The notes under the pieces: model-generated | What the model was told of the DNA's origin: nothing | The model's input: only the letters and a program-made list of their open reading frames with translations | Databases searched by the model: none | Program-made: the position numbers and the translations under genes | Assembly: GCA_902760865.1 (NCBI GenBank) | Contig: CACWID010000003.1 | Span: forward strand, 124,001 to 188,000 | DNA: 64,000 nt | Source of the DNA: an uncultured Bacteroidales bacterium | GTDB lineage: Bacteria; Bacteroidota; Bacteroidia; Bacteroidales; Muribaculaceae | Direction of reading: 5' to 3' | Shown here: piece after piece, positions 32,776 through 42,154 of the stretch | Position numbering within the stretch: position 1 is the stretch's first letter | Layout of the letters: every line of letters begins with the position of its first letter

Positions 32776-35721
32776 ATGAAAAGAGTCCTACAACTGTTTT
32801 TGATAGCGGCATTTGCGCTGTATGCCATTGTGGCACAGGCTGCTGTCAAGACCGAAGGCAACTTCGTGACAATCGACATCGAGAATGCTCAGGCAGGTGC
32901 TGCCCGCGTGGTACGCCTGCAAGTAGTTAACGACAACATCATTCGCGTGCAGGCCACCTGCGAGGCACAGCTGCCGACCAAGCCGGCCAGCCTGATGATT
33001 GTGCCGCAGACGGCCAGGCCCAAGTTCACGGTCACCGACAATGGCGACAGCTATTGCGTCAAGGCCAAGAACGTGACGGCTACCGTCAACAAGGCCGACG
33101 GCCGCATCAAGTTCACCGACGTGGGCGGCAAGGTCCTGGCGACGGAGGCCGTGGGCGGTAAGTCGTTCAAGCCATTCAAGGTGCCCGAGCGCGAAATCGG
33201 CATCGGCACCCTAACCGACGAACAGAGCAAGGGCTTGACCTGGACACTCAAGTTCGAGAACCAGGATGAGGCGCTCTACGGTCTGGGGCAACACCAGTCG
33301 GGCGAACTCAACATGAAGGGCAAGAACGAGGACCTGTTCCAGTATAATACCAAGGTGAGCGTGCCCATGGTGCTGAGCACCAACGGCTACGGCATCCTGT
33401 GGGACAGCTACAGCTATTGCCGCTTTGGCAACCCCGAGGACTACCTGCAGCTCAACCGTGCCTTCAACCTCTATGACAAACGCGGCAAGAAAGGCAACCT
33501 GACGGGCACCTATACCGACAAGAACGGTCAACGCCTAGTGCGCGGCGAGGACTCCCTCTATTTTGAGTTTGACATGCCCGCAGGATCGGAACTGGGCAAG
33601 TTAACCGAGCCCGGCGGCATCAAGAACCTGCCGAAGGGCTTTGCCCTGAACGGCGCGACGGTGGTCTATGAAGGCTTCATCGAGCCCAAGGGACGCGTGA
33701 GCGAGACCCTGCGCCAGTTCATCCTCTACTATGCCGGCTACATCAAGGTGTACATTGGCGGCGAGGAAGTGGTTCCCGAGCGCTGGCGCACGGCATGGAA
33801 CCCCAACGCATGGAAATTTACCGCCCAGGTGCCTTCAAGCAAAAAGACGCAGCTGCGCATCGAGTGGCAACCCGACGGCGACGTTTCTTATTGCGGACTG
33901 CGCGTGTCGGCACCCCGCAGCGCTGCCGAACGTGAGCAACTCACCGTGTGGAGCGAGATGAGCCGCGACATGGACTACTACTTCATCGCCGGTCAGAACT
34001 TTGACGAAATCATCTCGGGCTACCGCACCCTCACAGGCAAGGCTTCGTTGTATCCCAAGTGGGTGCTGGGCTTCTGGCAGAGCCGCGAGCGCTACAAGAG
34101 TTCGCAAGACATCGAGCAGACGCTTACCGAGTTCCGCAACCGCCACATTCCCATCGACAACATTGTGCAGGACTGGAATTACTGGAAACTGGAGAACTGG
34201 GGCGACCACACCTTTGAGGCTGCGCGCTACCCCAACCCGCAGGCCATGCTCGACTCGGTCCACGACATGGGCGGCCGATTCATGATCAGCGTCTGGCCCA
34301 AGTTCTATGAGACCGTCGACAATTACAAGGCGCTTGATGCCAAAGGCTGGATTTACAAGCAAGCCATCGTTGACGACATCCACGACTGGCTGGGATTCCG
34401 CGGTTCGTTCTATGATGCCTATGACGCAGGTGCCCGCAAGCTGTTCTGGAAACAGATGAACGACAACCTGTACGCCAAGTACGGCCAGGGCATCGACGCC
34501 TGGTGGATGGACGCCAGCGAGCCCAACATACGCGACTGCACCCCCATGTGGTACCGCAAAGCCCTGTCTGGCCCCACCGCATTGGGCAGCTCGACCGAAT
34601 ATTTCAACGCCTACTCTATCGTCAACGCCGACGCCATATATAACGGCCAGCGTGCCACGGGCAACAACAAGCGCGTGTTCCTGCTGACCCGCAGCGGTTT
34701 TGCCGGCGAACAGCGCTACTCGACCGCCACTTGGAGCGGCGACATCGGCACCCGCTGGGAGGACATGCGTGCCCAGATGACGGCCGGCCTGAACTTCTCG
34801 ATGTCGGGCATCCCCTTCTGGGGCATGGACCAGGGCGGCTTCTGCGTCGAGAACCGTTATGTCGCCGCTCAGCAAGAGTTTGACCAAACGGGCCACGAGA
34901 ACAGCGACCTGACCGAGTGGCGCGAGCTGCAAGCCCGCTGGAACCAGTTCGGTTGCTTCATTCCCCTGTACCGTGCCCATGGCCAGTGGCCCCTGCGCGA
35001 AGTGTGGAACATCGCCCCCGAGGGTCATCCCGCCTATAACAGCATCGTCTATTACCACAAGCTGCGCTACCGCATGATGCCCTACCTCTACTCAATGGCC
35101 GGTTGGGCACACTTTAAGGACTACACGCTCATGCGCGCCCTGGTGATGGACTTTGCCGACGACAAGAACGTGCTTGACACCCCCGACCAGTGGATGTTCG
35201 GTCCCGCCTTTATGGCTTGCCCCGTCGCCACCTACAAGGCCCGCAACCGCCAGGTCTATTTCCCCAAGCAGTGCGGTTGGTATGACCTGTACAGCGGCCA
35301 GTATATCGAAGGCGGCCAAAAGTTGGTGGTTGACGCCCCCTATGAGACAATGCCCGTGTTTGTGCGTGAAGGCAGCATCATCCCCTTCGGTCCCGAGATG
35401 CAGTGGAGCGACGAGAAACCCGCCGAGCTCATCAACGTGTATGTCTACACCGGTGCCAATGCCCAATTCCAGCTCTATGAGGACGAAGGTACCAACTACA
35501 ACTACGAGAAAGGCAAATATGCCACCATCGACTTCAGCTACGACGAAGCCACGCGCACACTCACTATTGGCGAACGCAAAGGTTCGTTCAAGGGTATGCT
35601 CAAGCAGCGCCACTTCAACGTCGTTGTCATTACCCGCGACAATCCCCGCGAGCTCGACCTCGAGAATCCCGCAGGGCAGATGATAGAGTACAACGGCAAG
35701 CAAGTGACCGTCAAACTTTAA
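32776..35721 (+). CDS. GH31 family glycosidase, probable alpha-xylosidase with PA14-like insert
   Basis: The 981-residue exported protein begins with a signal peptide (KRVLQLFLIAAFALYAIVAQA). An N-terminal beta-sandwich is interrupted at about residues 275-385 by a PA14-like insert (GFIEPKGRVSETLRQFILYYAGYIKVYIGGEEVVPERW...). The catalytic barrel has the nucleophile in WWMDASEPN (Asp579) and the acid/base in WSGDIGTRWEDM (Asp656), followed by C-terminal beta domains. A PA14 insert at this place is known from xyloglucan-directed alpha-xylosidases, where it helps hold longer oligosaccharides. The product therefore probably removes alpha-xylosyl branches. It leads an operon with GH3 (46-base gap), GH43, an AraC regulator and an esterase. 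Alpha-glucosidase activity is the main alternative. Confidence 0.85.
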   Translation: MKRVLQLFLIAAFALYAIVAQAAVKTEGNFVTIDIENAQAGAARVVRLQVVNDNIIRVQATCEAQLPTKPASLMIVPQTARPKFTVTDNGDSYCVKAKNVTATVNKADGRIKFTDVGGKVLATEAVGGKSFKPFKVPEREIGIGTLTDEQSKGLTWTLKFENQDEALYGLGQHQSGELNMKGKNEDLFQYNTKVSVPMVLSTNGYGILWDSYSYCRFGNPEDYLQLNRAFNLYDKRGKKGNLTGTYTDKNGQRLVRGEDSLYFEFDMPAGSELGKLTEPGGIKNLPKGFALNGATVVYEGFIEPKGRVSETLRQFILYYAGYIKVYIGGEEVVPERWRTAWNPNAWKFTAQVPSSKKTQLRIEWQPDGDVSYCGLRVSAPRSAAEREQLTVWSEMSRDMDYYFIAGQNFDEIISGYRTLTGKASLYPKWVLGFWQSRERYKSSQDIEQTLTEFRNRHIPIDNIVQDWNYWKLENWGDHTFEAARYPNPQAMLDSVHDMGGRFMISVWPKFYETVDNYKALDAKGWIYKQAIVDDIHDWLGFRGSFYDAYDAGARKLFWKQMNDNLYAKYGQGIDAWWMDASEPNIRDCTPMWYRKALSGPTALGSSTEYFNAYSIVNADAIYNGQRATGNNKRVFLLTRSGFAGEQRYSTATWSGDIGTRWEDMRAQMTAGLNFSMSGIPFWGMDQGGFCVENRYVAAQQEFDQTGHENSDLTEWRELQARWNQFGCFIPLYRAHGQWPLREVWNIAPEGHPAYNSIVYYHKLRYRMMPYLYSMAGWAHFKDYTLMRALVMDFADDKNVLDTPDQWMFGPAFMACPVATYKARNRQVYFPKQCGWYDLYSGQYIEGGQKLVVDAPYETMPVFVREGSIIPFGPEMQWSDEKPAELINVYVYTGANAQFQLYEDEGTNYNYEKGKYATIDFSYDEATRTLTIGERKGSFKGMLKQRHFNVVVITRDNPRELDLENPAGQMIEYNGKQVTVKL

Positions 35722-35767
35722 TGTGTGAGCTAATAACAAAAGACGATTATAACCAAAACAATAGTTA

Positions 35768-37969
35768 ATGAAAAGATTAATTTCGACCATTGCCATAGCC
35801 CTGATGCTGGCAACGACCACCGTATCGGCACAAAAAACGAAGCCGATTTACCTGGACAACAACGCCCCCCTCGAACAACGCGTCGAGGATGCGCTGTCAC
35901 GCATGACGCTGCATGAGAAAATCCAAGTGATTCATGCCCAGAGCAAGTTCACCAGCGCCGGTGTGCCCCGCCTGGGCATCCGTCAGCTCAACATGGACGA
36001 CGGCCCTCACGGCGTGCGCGAGGAGTTGGAATGGAACACCTGGTCACCTGCCAAGTGGACCAACGACAGCATTGTCGCCTTCCCGTCGCTCACCTGCCTG
36101 GCAGCAACCTGGAACCGTGACTTGGCAGCGCTCTACGGCAATGCCCTGAGCGAGGAGTTCGCCTTCCGCGGCAAGGACATCCTGTTGGGCCCTGGCGTGA
36201 ACATGGCCCGCCTGCCGCTGAACGGCCGCGCCTTTGAATACATGGGCGAAGACCCCTATCTGGCCGGCGAGATGGTAGTGCCCTACATCAAGGCCGCCCA
36301 GGCCAACGGCGTGGCCTGCTGCCTCAAGCACTTCTTCCTTAACAACCAGGAGGTGGACCGCTTTGCTGCCAATGTCAACGCCAGCGAACGAGCCATCAAC
36401 GAAATCTATCTGCCCGCCTTCAAGAAGGCTGTCGAGGAAGCCCAGGTGTGGAGCATCATGGGCAGTTACAACATGTGGCAAGGCATCCACTGCTGCAACA
36501 ACGACTCGCTGCTGAACGGCATCTTGAAACGCCAGTGGGGATTTGACGGAGCCGTCATCAGCGACTGGGGCGGCACGACTGACACCTGGCAGGCCGCTAC
36601 TGGAGGCCTCGACATCGAGATGGGCTCCTATACCGACGGCAAGACCAAAGAATCAGAATATACCTACGACGACTACTATATGGCCCGCCCGATGGAGACT
36701 CTCATCAAGGAAGGCAAACTCGACGTGTCCTATCTCGACGACAAGGTCCGCCGTGTGCTGCGTACCATGTTCCGCACCTGCATGAACCCCGACAAGGTCA
36801 TCGGCAAGCAGTGCAGCGAGGACCACTACGAGGCCTGCCAAGCCATCGGCGAGGAAGGCATCACCCTGCTGCGCAACGAGAAGAACATCCTGCCCATCGC
36901 CCCCGAGCGTTACAAGAGGATTCTCGTCGTGGGCGAGAATGCCACCCGCAGCCTCACTCAGGGCGGCGGCTCATCGGAACTCAAGACCCTGCGCGACATC
37001 AGTCCGCTCGAGGCCATCAAGAAGCTCTATGGCGACAAGGTCGATTATGCCCAGGGTTATCTCTCGGGCCGTGCCCTGTATGACCAAGTGGACGAAGTCA
37101 ACCCCTCGGATCGCGTGCGCCTGAGAGAAGAGGCCCTGCTCAAGGCCAAAGAGGCCGACCTCATCATCTACATCGGCGGCTTGAACAAGAACCACAAGGA
37201 GGACTGCGAGAACGGCGACCGTCTGGGCTATAACCTGTCATTTGAACAGAACGAGCTCATCGAGGGCCTGGCCAAAATCCAGAAGAATATGATTGTCATC
37301 ACCTTCGGCGGCAACCCCTATGCCATGCCTTGGCTCGGCAAAATCAAGGGCCTGCTGCATTGCTGGTACCTGGGTTCGATGAGCGGCGACGCGCTGGCCG
37401 GTGTGCTCAGCGGCAAGGTCAACCCTAGCGGCAAACTGCCCGTCACCTTTGCCAAGACCATCGAGGACTACCCCTACTATGAATACGGCGAGAAAGCCTA
37501 TCCCGGCGTGAACAAGCAGGTCTATTACAGCGAGGGCATCTACATCGGCTACCGTCACTTCGACACCCGCAAGGTTGAGCCGCAGTTCCCCTTTGGCTAC
37601 GGTCTGAGCTACACCACCTTCAAGTACGGCAAACCCATGCTCTCCTCCCCCACCATCGCCAACGGCGCCCCCATCACGGTGAGCGTTCCCGTAACCAACA
37701 CGGGCAAGGTGGCAGGTAAGGAAATCGTACAGCTCTACATCGGCGACCTGGAGTGCAGCGTTGACCGCCCGCGCAAGGAGCTCAAGAACTTCGTCAAGCT
37801 CAATCTCGCCCCCGGCGAGACCCGGATGGCCGAGTTCACCATCACGCTCGATGACCTGAAGTACTATAGCGAAGCCATCCACGGCTGGACCGTTGAGCCC
37901 GGCACCTTCCGTGCCTACCTGAGCACCAATTCCAGCGACGAGGGCTGCTATGTAGATTTCAGCTATTAA
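35768..37969 (+). CDS. GH3 family beta-glycosidase
   Basis: The 733-residue exported protein has a signal peptide (KRLISTIAIALMLATTTVSAQ) and a GH3 barrel with FPSLTCLAATWNRDLA, GPGVNMARLPLNGRAFEYMGEDPYLAGEM and CCLKHFFLNNQE. The nucleophile is in VISDWGGT (Asp266). The second alpha/beta domain begins near 380 (GITLLRNEKNILPI) and contains GGGSSEL. A C-terminal fibronectin III-like domain (about 615-733) ends it. In this operon, a beta-glucosidase or beta-xylosidase acting after the GH31 enzyme is likely. It is 46 bases after GH31 and 18 before GH43. Confidence 0.92.
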   Translation: MKRLISTIAIALMLATTTVSAQKTKPIYLDNNAPLEQRVEDALSRMTLHEKIQVIHAQSKFTSAGVPRLGIRQLNMDDGPHGVREELEWNTWSPAKWTNDSIVAFPSLTCLAATWNRDLAALYGNALSEEFAFRGKDILLGPGVNMARLPLNGRAFEYMGEDPYLAGEMVVPYIKAAQANGVACCLKHFFLNNQEVDRFAANVNASERAINEIYLPAFKKAVEEAQVWSIMGSYNMWQGIHCCNNDSLLNGILKRQWGFDGAVISDWGGTTDTWQAATGGLDIEMGSYTDGKTKESEYTYDDYYMARPMETLIKEGKLDVSYLDDKVRRVLRTMFRTCMNPDKVIGKQCSEDHYEACQAIGEEGITLLRNEKNILPIAPERYKRILVVGENATRSLTQGGGSSELKTLRDISPLEAIKKLYGDKVDYAQGYLSGRALYDQVDEVNPSDRVRLREEALLKAKEADLIIYIGGLNKNHKEDCENGDRLGYNLSFEQNELIEGLAKIQKNMIVITFGGNPYAMPWLGKIKGLLHCWYLGSMSGDALAGVLSGKVNPSGKLPVTFAKTIEDYPYYEYGEKAYPGVNKQVYYSEGIYIGYRHFDTRKVEPQFPFGYGLSYTTFKYGKPMLSSPTIANGAPITVSVPVTNTGKVAGKEIVQLYIGDLECSVDRPRKELKNFVKLNLAPGETRMAEFTITLDDLKYYSEAIHGWTVEPGTFRAYLSTNSSDEGCYVDFSY

Positions 37970-37987
37970 TTCCTAATCCAGCGCCAA

Positions 37988-39550
37988 ATGAAATTGCAAC
38001 GATTGCTCTGGCTCACGGCAAGTGTTATCACTGCCTTGCAGCTCACGGCACAGCCCGCAGGAGCCTATCTGAATCCTGTCATACCGGGCTTCAACCCCGA
38101 CCCGTCGATTTGCCGGGTCGGTAACGACTACTATGTCGTCAACTCCACTTTCCAATACTTCCCCGGCGTGCCTATCTATCACAGCACCGACTTGGTGAAC
38201 TGGGAGCAAATCGGCAACGTGCTCACCCGTGACTCGCAACTGCCGCTCAACCAAGCCTCGTCGTGGCTGGGCATCTATGCCACCACCATCCGCTATCACG
38301 AGGGCACTTTCTACATGATCACGACCAACGTGGGCAACGGCGGCAACTTCATGGTCACCGCCACCGACCCGCGCGGCCCGTGGAGCGAACCCATCTGGCT
38401 CAAGCAGCAAGGCATCGACCCGTCGCTCTACTGGGAAGACGGCCATTGCTACATGGTGAGCAACCCCGGCGACAAGATCTGGCTGTGCGAGATCGATGAC
38501 AAGACGGGCGAACAGCTCACCGAGAGCGTTGCCCTGTGGTGCGGCGACGGCGGCCGTTATCCCGAGGCGCCGCACATCTACAAAAAAGACGGCTACTACT
38601 ATCTGCTCATCTCGGAGGGCGGCACCGAGCTCGCCCACTCGCTCACGATAGCCCGCAGCAAGAACATCGAGGGTCCCTACATCTCCAATCCCGCCAATCC
38701 CATCATGACCAACTGCAGCCAGAAGGGCCAAGTCCTGCAGGTGCAGGGCACGGGACACGGCGACTTTGTGCAGGCCCCCGACGGCTCGTGGTGGTTGGCC
38801 TTCCTGGCCTACCGCAACTTTGGCGGCAGCTATCACCACCTGGGCCGCGAGACCTTTCTGGCTCCCGTACAATGGCCAGAAGGCGGTTGGCCCGTTGTGA
38901 ACGGCGGCGAACCCATCGACACGCTGATGCAAGCCGACCTGGGAGGCACACCTGTGCGCAGGCTGCGCACGGTCACCCACGAGGACCTCATGGCCTGGCC
39001 CGAACGCCCCATGTGGATGCACATACAGAGCCCCATCGAGGCCAACTATGAACGCACCGGCAGCCGTCTGCGCCTGCATGCCGGGCAACCCGTTGCCCAG
39101 ACCGACCATCCGACCTTCATCGGCATGCGACAGACAAGCGAACGCATGACCGTACAGGTCGATGTGGATGCGGCCCATATCAACGAGGGCGACGAAGCCG
39201 GAATCATCGTCTATCAGATTGATGACGGATGGCAATCGCTGTCATGCACCCGCCAGAATGGCGAACTGATCGTGAAGCTGGATTGTCGCCTCAAGACGAT
39301 GAGCGACATCAAGACCTACAGACTTGACCAGTCCAAGGCGAGGCTGCGCATCTCCAGCGACGGCCTCACCTACCGATATGAATGCTCGACCGACGGCGGC
39401 AAGACCTGGCACGAGCTGGGCAGCCAGAGCTGCACACTGTTGAGCACCGAGGTGGCCGGAGGCTTCACTGGCGTTGTCCTGGCCTTGTACGCACAAGGTT
39501 CCAAGGACTCCTATGCCGACTTCACCAACTTCGGCTACCAAGAGTATTGA
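37988..39550 (+). CDS. GH43 family arabinofuranosidase/xylosidase with C-terminal beta-sandwich
   Basis: The 520-residue exported protein has a signal peptide, then a five-bladed GH43 propeller opening with NPVIPGFNPDPSICRVGNDYYVVNSTF (catalytic base Asp in NPDPS). The pKa-modulating Asp is likely in GIDPSLYWEDG, and the acid Glu in YPEAPHIYKKDGYYYLLISEGG. GTGHGDFV follows. The second half (about 330-520) is a beta-sandwich of the type found in exo-acting GH43 enzymes. In a cluster with GH31 and GH3 the probable role is removal of arabinofuranosyl or xylosyl side groups. It starts 18 bases after GH3, in one operon. Confidence 0.9.
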   Translation: MKLQRLLWLTASVITALQLTAQPAGAYLNPVIPGFNPDPSICRVGNDYYVVNSTFQYFPGVPIYHSTDLVNWEQIGNVLTRDSQLPLNQASSWLGIYATTIRYHEGTFYMITTNVGNGGNFMVTATDPRGPWSEPIWLKQQGIDPSLYWEDGHCYMVSNPGDKIWLCEIDDKTGEQLTESVALWCGDGGRYPEAPHIYKKDGYYYLLISEGGTELAHSLTIARSKNIEGPYISNPANPIMTNCSQKGQVLQVQGTGHGDFVQAPDGSWWLAFLAYRNFGGSYHHLGRETFLAPVQWPEGGWPVVNGGEPIDTLMQADLGGTPVRRLRTVTHEDLMAWPERPMWMHIQSPIEANYERTGSRLRLHAGQPVAQTDHPTFIGMRQTSERMTVQVDVDAAHINEGDEAGIIVYQIDDGWQSLSCTRQNGELIVKLDCRLKTMSDIKTYRLDQSKARLRISSDGLTYRYECSTDGGKTWHELGSQSCTLLSTEVAGGFTGVVLALYAQGSKDSYADFTNFGYQEY

Positions 39551-39581
39551 AACAGGTTAAAGAACCAGAAAGGACAAGACG

Positions 39582-40478
39582 ATGAAATCTGACACTAAAG
39601 TTCTGCACGAAATCACACCGCTGGGCGACAGGGACTTCATGTATGTCGCCGACCGCTACAAGAACGAGTTCAACTATCCCATCCACTGTCATGACATGAT
39701 GAACATGATGGAGCTGAACTTTGTGGAGAATGCTGCCGGCTGCCTGCGAGTGGTGGGTGACAGTAACGAGGTGATAGGCCCCTATGACCTCGTGCTCATC
39801 ACCAGTTCCGAGCTGGAACATGCCTGGGAGCAGAACGGCCGCCCGGCAACCGACATTCACGAAATCACGATTCAGTTCCGCCTTGATTTCGACCGCGAGA
39901 ACAGCGCATTCCTGACCAACCCGTTTGACTCCATCTACAAGATGCTGGTGCGGGCGCGCAAGGGTCTGGCATTCCCCATGTCATCCATCATGCGGGTCTA
40001 TCGCCAGCTCACCAATCTGTCGAGCATTAAAGAGGGCTTTGTGGCCGTGCTGGAACTGCTCGACATCCTGTATGAACTGTCCAAAGGCGAAGCCACCGAA
40101 CTCTCGTCGTCGGCCTTTGCCCAGGTGCCTGTGACCAGCGACTCGCGCCGTGTGCTCAAGGTGAAGAACTTCATCGATGCGCACTACATGGAGCCGCTGC
40201 GCCTCACGCAGCTGTGCGACATAGCCGGCATGACGCCGAGTGCCTTCTCGCGCTTCTTCAAACTGCGCACCGGCAAGACACTCAACGAGTACATCATCGA
40301 CGTGCGCTTGGGCTACGCCACCCGCATGCTGGTCGATACCACGAGCACCATCGCCGAAATCAGTTACAGTTGCGGCTTCAACACGTTGAGCAACTTCAAC
40401 CGCCAGTTCAAGAAAGGCAAGGGCTGCAGCCCGTCGGAGTTCCGCAAGAAATACCGCAAGACCAAAATCATCATCTAG
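39582..40478 (+). CDS. AraC-family transcriptional regulator with cupin-like sensor
   Basis: The 298-residue cytoplasmic protein has an N-terminal cupin-like ligand domain (about 15-110, with YPIHCHDMMNMMELNFV and the conserved GPYDLVLITSSELEHAW). It has a helical middle and two C-terminal helix-turn-helix motifs (about 195-298): VKNFIDAHYMEPLRLTQLCDIAGMTPSAFSRFFKLRTGKTLNEYI and ISYSCGFNTLSNFNRQFKKGKGCSPSEFRKKYRK. It lies inside the GH31-GH3-GH43 operon with 31- and 29-base gaps, so it most likely responds to a sugar from that pathway and controls its own operon. Other targets, such as the mannan genes nearby, are possible. Confidence 0.92.
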   Translation: MKSDTKVLHEITPLGDRDFMYVADRYKNEFNYPIHCHDMMNMMELNFVENAAGCLRVVGDSNEVIGPYDLVLITSSELEHAWEQNGRPATDIHEITIQFRLDFDRENSAFLTNPFDSIYKMLVRARKGLAFPMSSIMRVYRQLTNLSSIKEGFVAVLELLDILYELSKGEATELSSSAFAQVPVTSDSRRVLKVKNFIDAHYMEPLRLTQLCDIAGMTPSAFSRFFKLRTGKTLNEYIIDVRLGYATRMLVDTTSTIAEISYSCGFNTLSNFNRQFKKGKGCSPSEFRKKYRKTKIII

Positions 40479-40507
40479 TATATAAACGAATTCAAATAAT
40501 CAACACA

Positions 40508-41944
40508 ATGAGAAGAAACTTAAGTTTACTATTGCTTCTGGCATTATGGGCAACGGCCCAAGCGACAATTACACTGCCCGAAATCATCGGCAACGACATG
40601 GTGCTGCAGCAACGCACCCAGGCCCGCTTGTGGGGCAAGGCCAATGCTGATGCCACCGTGAGCGCCGACGCCGACTGGCTGGGCCAGCCGGTGACAACCC
40701 AAGCCGACAAGAACGGCAACTGGTCACTGATGCTGCCCACACCCCCTGCCGCCAAACAGGAACACCGCATCACGCTCTTGGAAAACGGCAGCCAACAGGT
40801 TGTGCTGGAGCGCGTGCTCATCGGCGAGGTGTGGTTCGCCTCGGGGCAATCCAACATGGAGATGCCCCTGAACGGATTTTGGAACTGCCCAGTTGAGGGC
40901 TCCAACGAGGTCATCGCCACCGCGAGTGAGAACCGCTGGCTGCGCATCGCGCAAATCAAGCAAAATGGTCAGACCAAGCCCGTCGAGGAGGTGTCCGGCA
41001 AGTGGCTGGTGCCCTCGCCCGAGACCGCGCCGTGGATGAGCGCTACAGGCTTCTTCTTCGGCCAGATGCTGCAACGCGTGCTCGACATCCCCGTGGGCGT
41101 GATTGCCTGTGCCTGGGGCGGCTCGAAGGTCGAAGGCTGGGTTCCCGAGGAAATCGTCAAGACCTATGATGACATCGATATCGCCAAGGAACAAAAAGAA
41201 GGCTGGAACGGCTCCTGGTGGCACTACTACACGCCCGTCATCATGTATAACGGCATGCTGCACCCCCTGCGCCACTACACCATCCGCGGCTTCATCTGGT
41301 ATCAGGGTGAATCCAACGTGGGCAAGGAGCAGACCTACGCCCAGCGCTTGAAGGACATGGTTGACACCTGGCGCAAGGAATTTGGCGGCACAGCCCAACA
41401 ACTGCCGTTCTATCTGGTGGAAATCGCACCTTGGGGTGGCTATGGCGAGTGGCTGAGTTCGCCGCTGCTGCGTGAAGCCCAGCACAATGCCGCACAACTG
41501 ATCGAGAACTGCGGCATCATCTCGACCAACGACCTGGTCAAGCCCTACGAGTTCAACCAGATACACCCCGCACAAAAACGCGAGGTGGGCAACCGCCTGG
41601 CCTATATGGCCCTGAACCGCACCTACGGCTACAAGGGCATCACTTGTGACTCGCCCGAGTATGACCACATGGAGATCCAGGGCAACGAGGTCGAGGTATT
41701 CTTCAAGAATGCCGACGATGGCCTCTCGCCCTGGCAGGACATCGAGGGCTTTGAGATAGCCGGTGCCGACGGCGTGTTCAAGACCGCCAAGGCCACGCTC
41801 AACGAAGGCCACAAGTCAATCATGGTATCCTCGAGCGAGGTGCCCGCACCCGTGGCCGTGCGCTACTGCTTCAAGTCTTTCCAGATTGGAAACCTCAAGA
41901 ACATGCGCGGTCTGCCCGTTGTTCCTTTCCGTACAGATAAGTAA
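40508..41944 (+). CDS. Sialate O-acetylesterase-type SGNH esterase
   Basis: The 478-residue exported protein starts at the ATG at 40508 with a signal peptide (RRNLSLLLLLALWATAQA). A longer frame from 40214 only overlaps the AraC gene and is not real. A beta-sandwich domain is followed by the SGNH fold: GEVWFASGQSNMEMPL with the nucleophile Ser, CAWGGSKVEGWVP, FIWYQGESNVGKEQTY and NQIHPAQKREVGNRLAYMA with the catalytic His. In plant-glycan loci this family removes acetyl groups from hemicellulose; true sialic-acid activity is less likely here. It ends the operon and is followed by a palindromic repeat element. Confidence 0.87.
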   Translation: MRRNLSLLLLLALWATAQATITLPEIIGNDMVLQQRTQARLWGKANADATVSADADWLGQPVTTQADKNGNWSLMLPTPPAAKQEHRITLLENGSQQVVLERVLIGEVWFASGQSNMEMPLNGFWNCPVEGSNEVIATASENRWLRIAQIKQNGQTKPVEEVSGKWLVPSPETAPWMSATGFFFGQMLQRVLDIPVGVIACAWGGSKVEGWVPEEIVKTYDDIDIAKEQKEGWNGSWWHYYTPVIMYNGMLHPLRHYTIRGFIWYQGESNVGKEQTYAQRLKDMVDTWRKEFGGTAQQLPFYLVEIAPWGGYGEWLSSPLLREAQHNAAQLIENCGIISTNDLVKPYEFNQIHPAQKREVGNRLAYMALNRTYGYKGITCDSPEYDHMEIQGNEVEVFFKNADDGLSPWQDIEGFEIAGADGVFKTAKATLNEGHKSIMVSSSEVPAPVAVRYCFKSFQIGNLKNMRGLPVVPFRTDK

Positions 41945-41980
41945 TCTAACAATAACGATATAGCATTTGACCCATCAGTT

Positions 41981-42105
41981 ATATTAACCGCCCTGCGGGC
42001 GGGAAATTAATCAAATTATATTTAAAAATTAGTTTACAAACCATTGTACTATCAATTTTAATCTAGAAATTTGTTTAATTTCCCGTGCGTAAGCACGGTT
42101 ATAGT
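41981..42105. repeat. AT-rich palindromic repeat, family 2, copy A
   Basis: A hairpin CCGCCC-TGC-GGGCGG (41988-42002), an AT-rich core of about 80 bases containing GAAATTAA and TTTGTTTAATTTC, and a second hairpin CCGTGC-GTAA-GCACGG (42083-42098). Copy B at 43652 has the same two hairpins in the opposite order, so A and B are inverted around the GH5 gene. No coding sequence. Confidence 0.7.
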
Positions 42106-42154
42106 AGCGACATTCAGTTGCTATCATTGCCTAACCAAACAATCATAAAGCATC

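Noticed and set aside
40214..40507. Extended esterase start within the AraC gene.
   Set aside because: The extension is the AraC gene read in another frame; a clean signal peptide starts at 40508.
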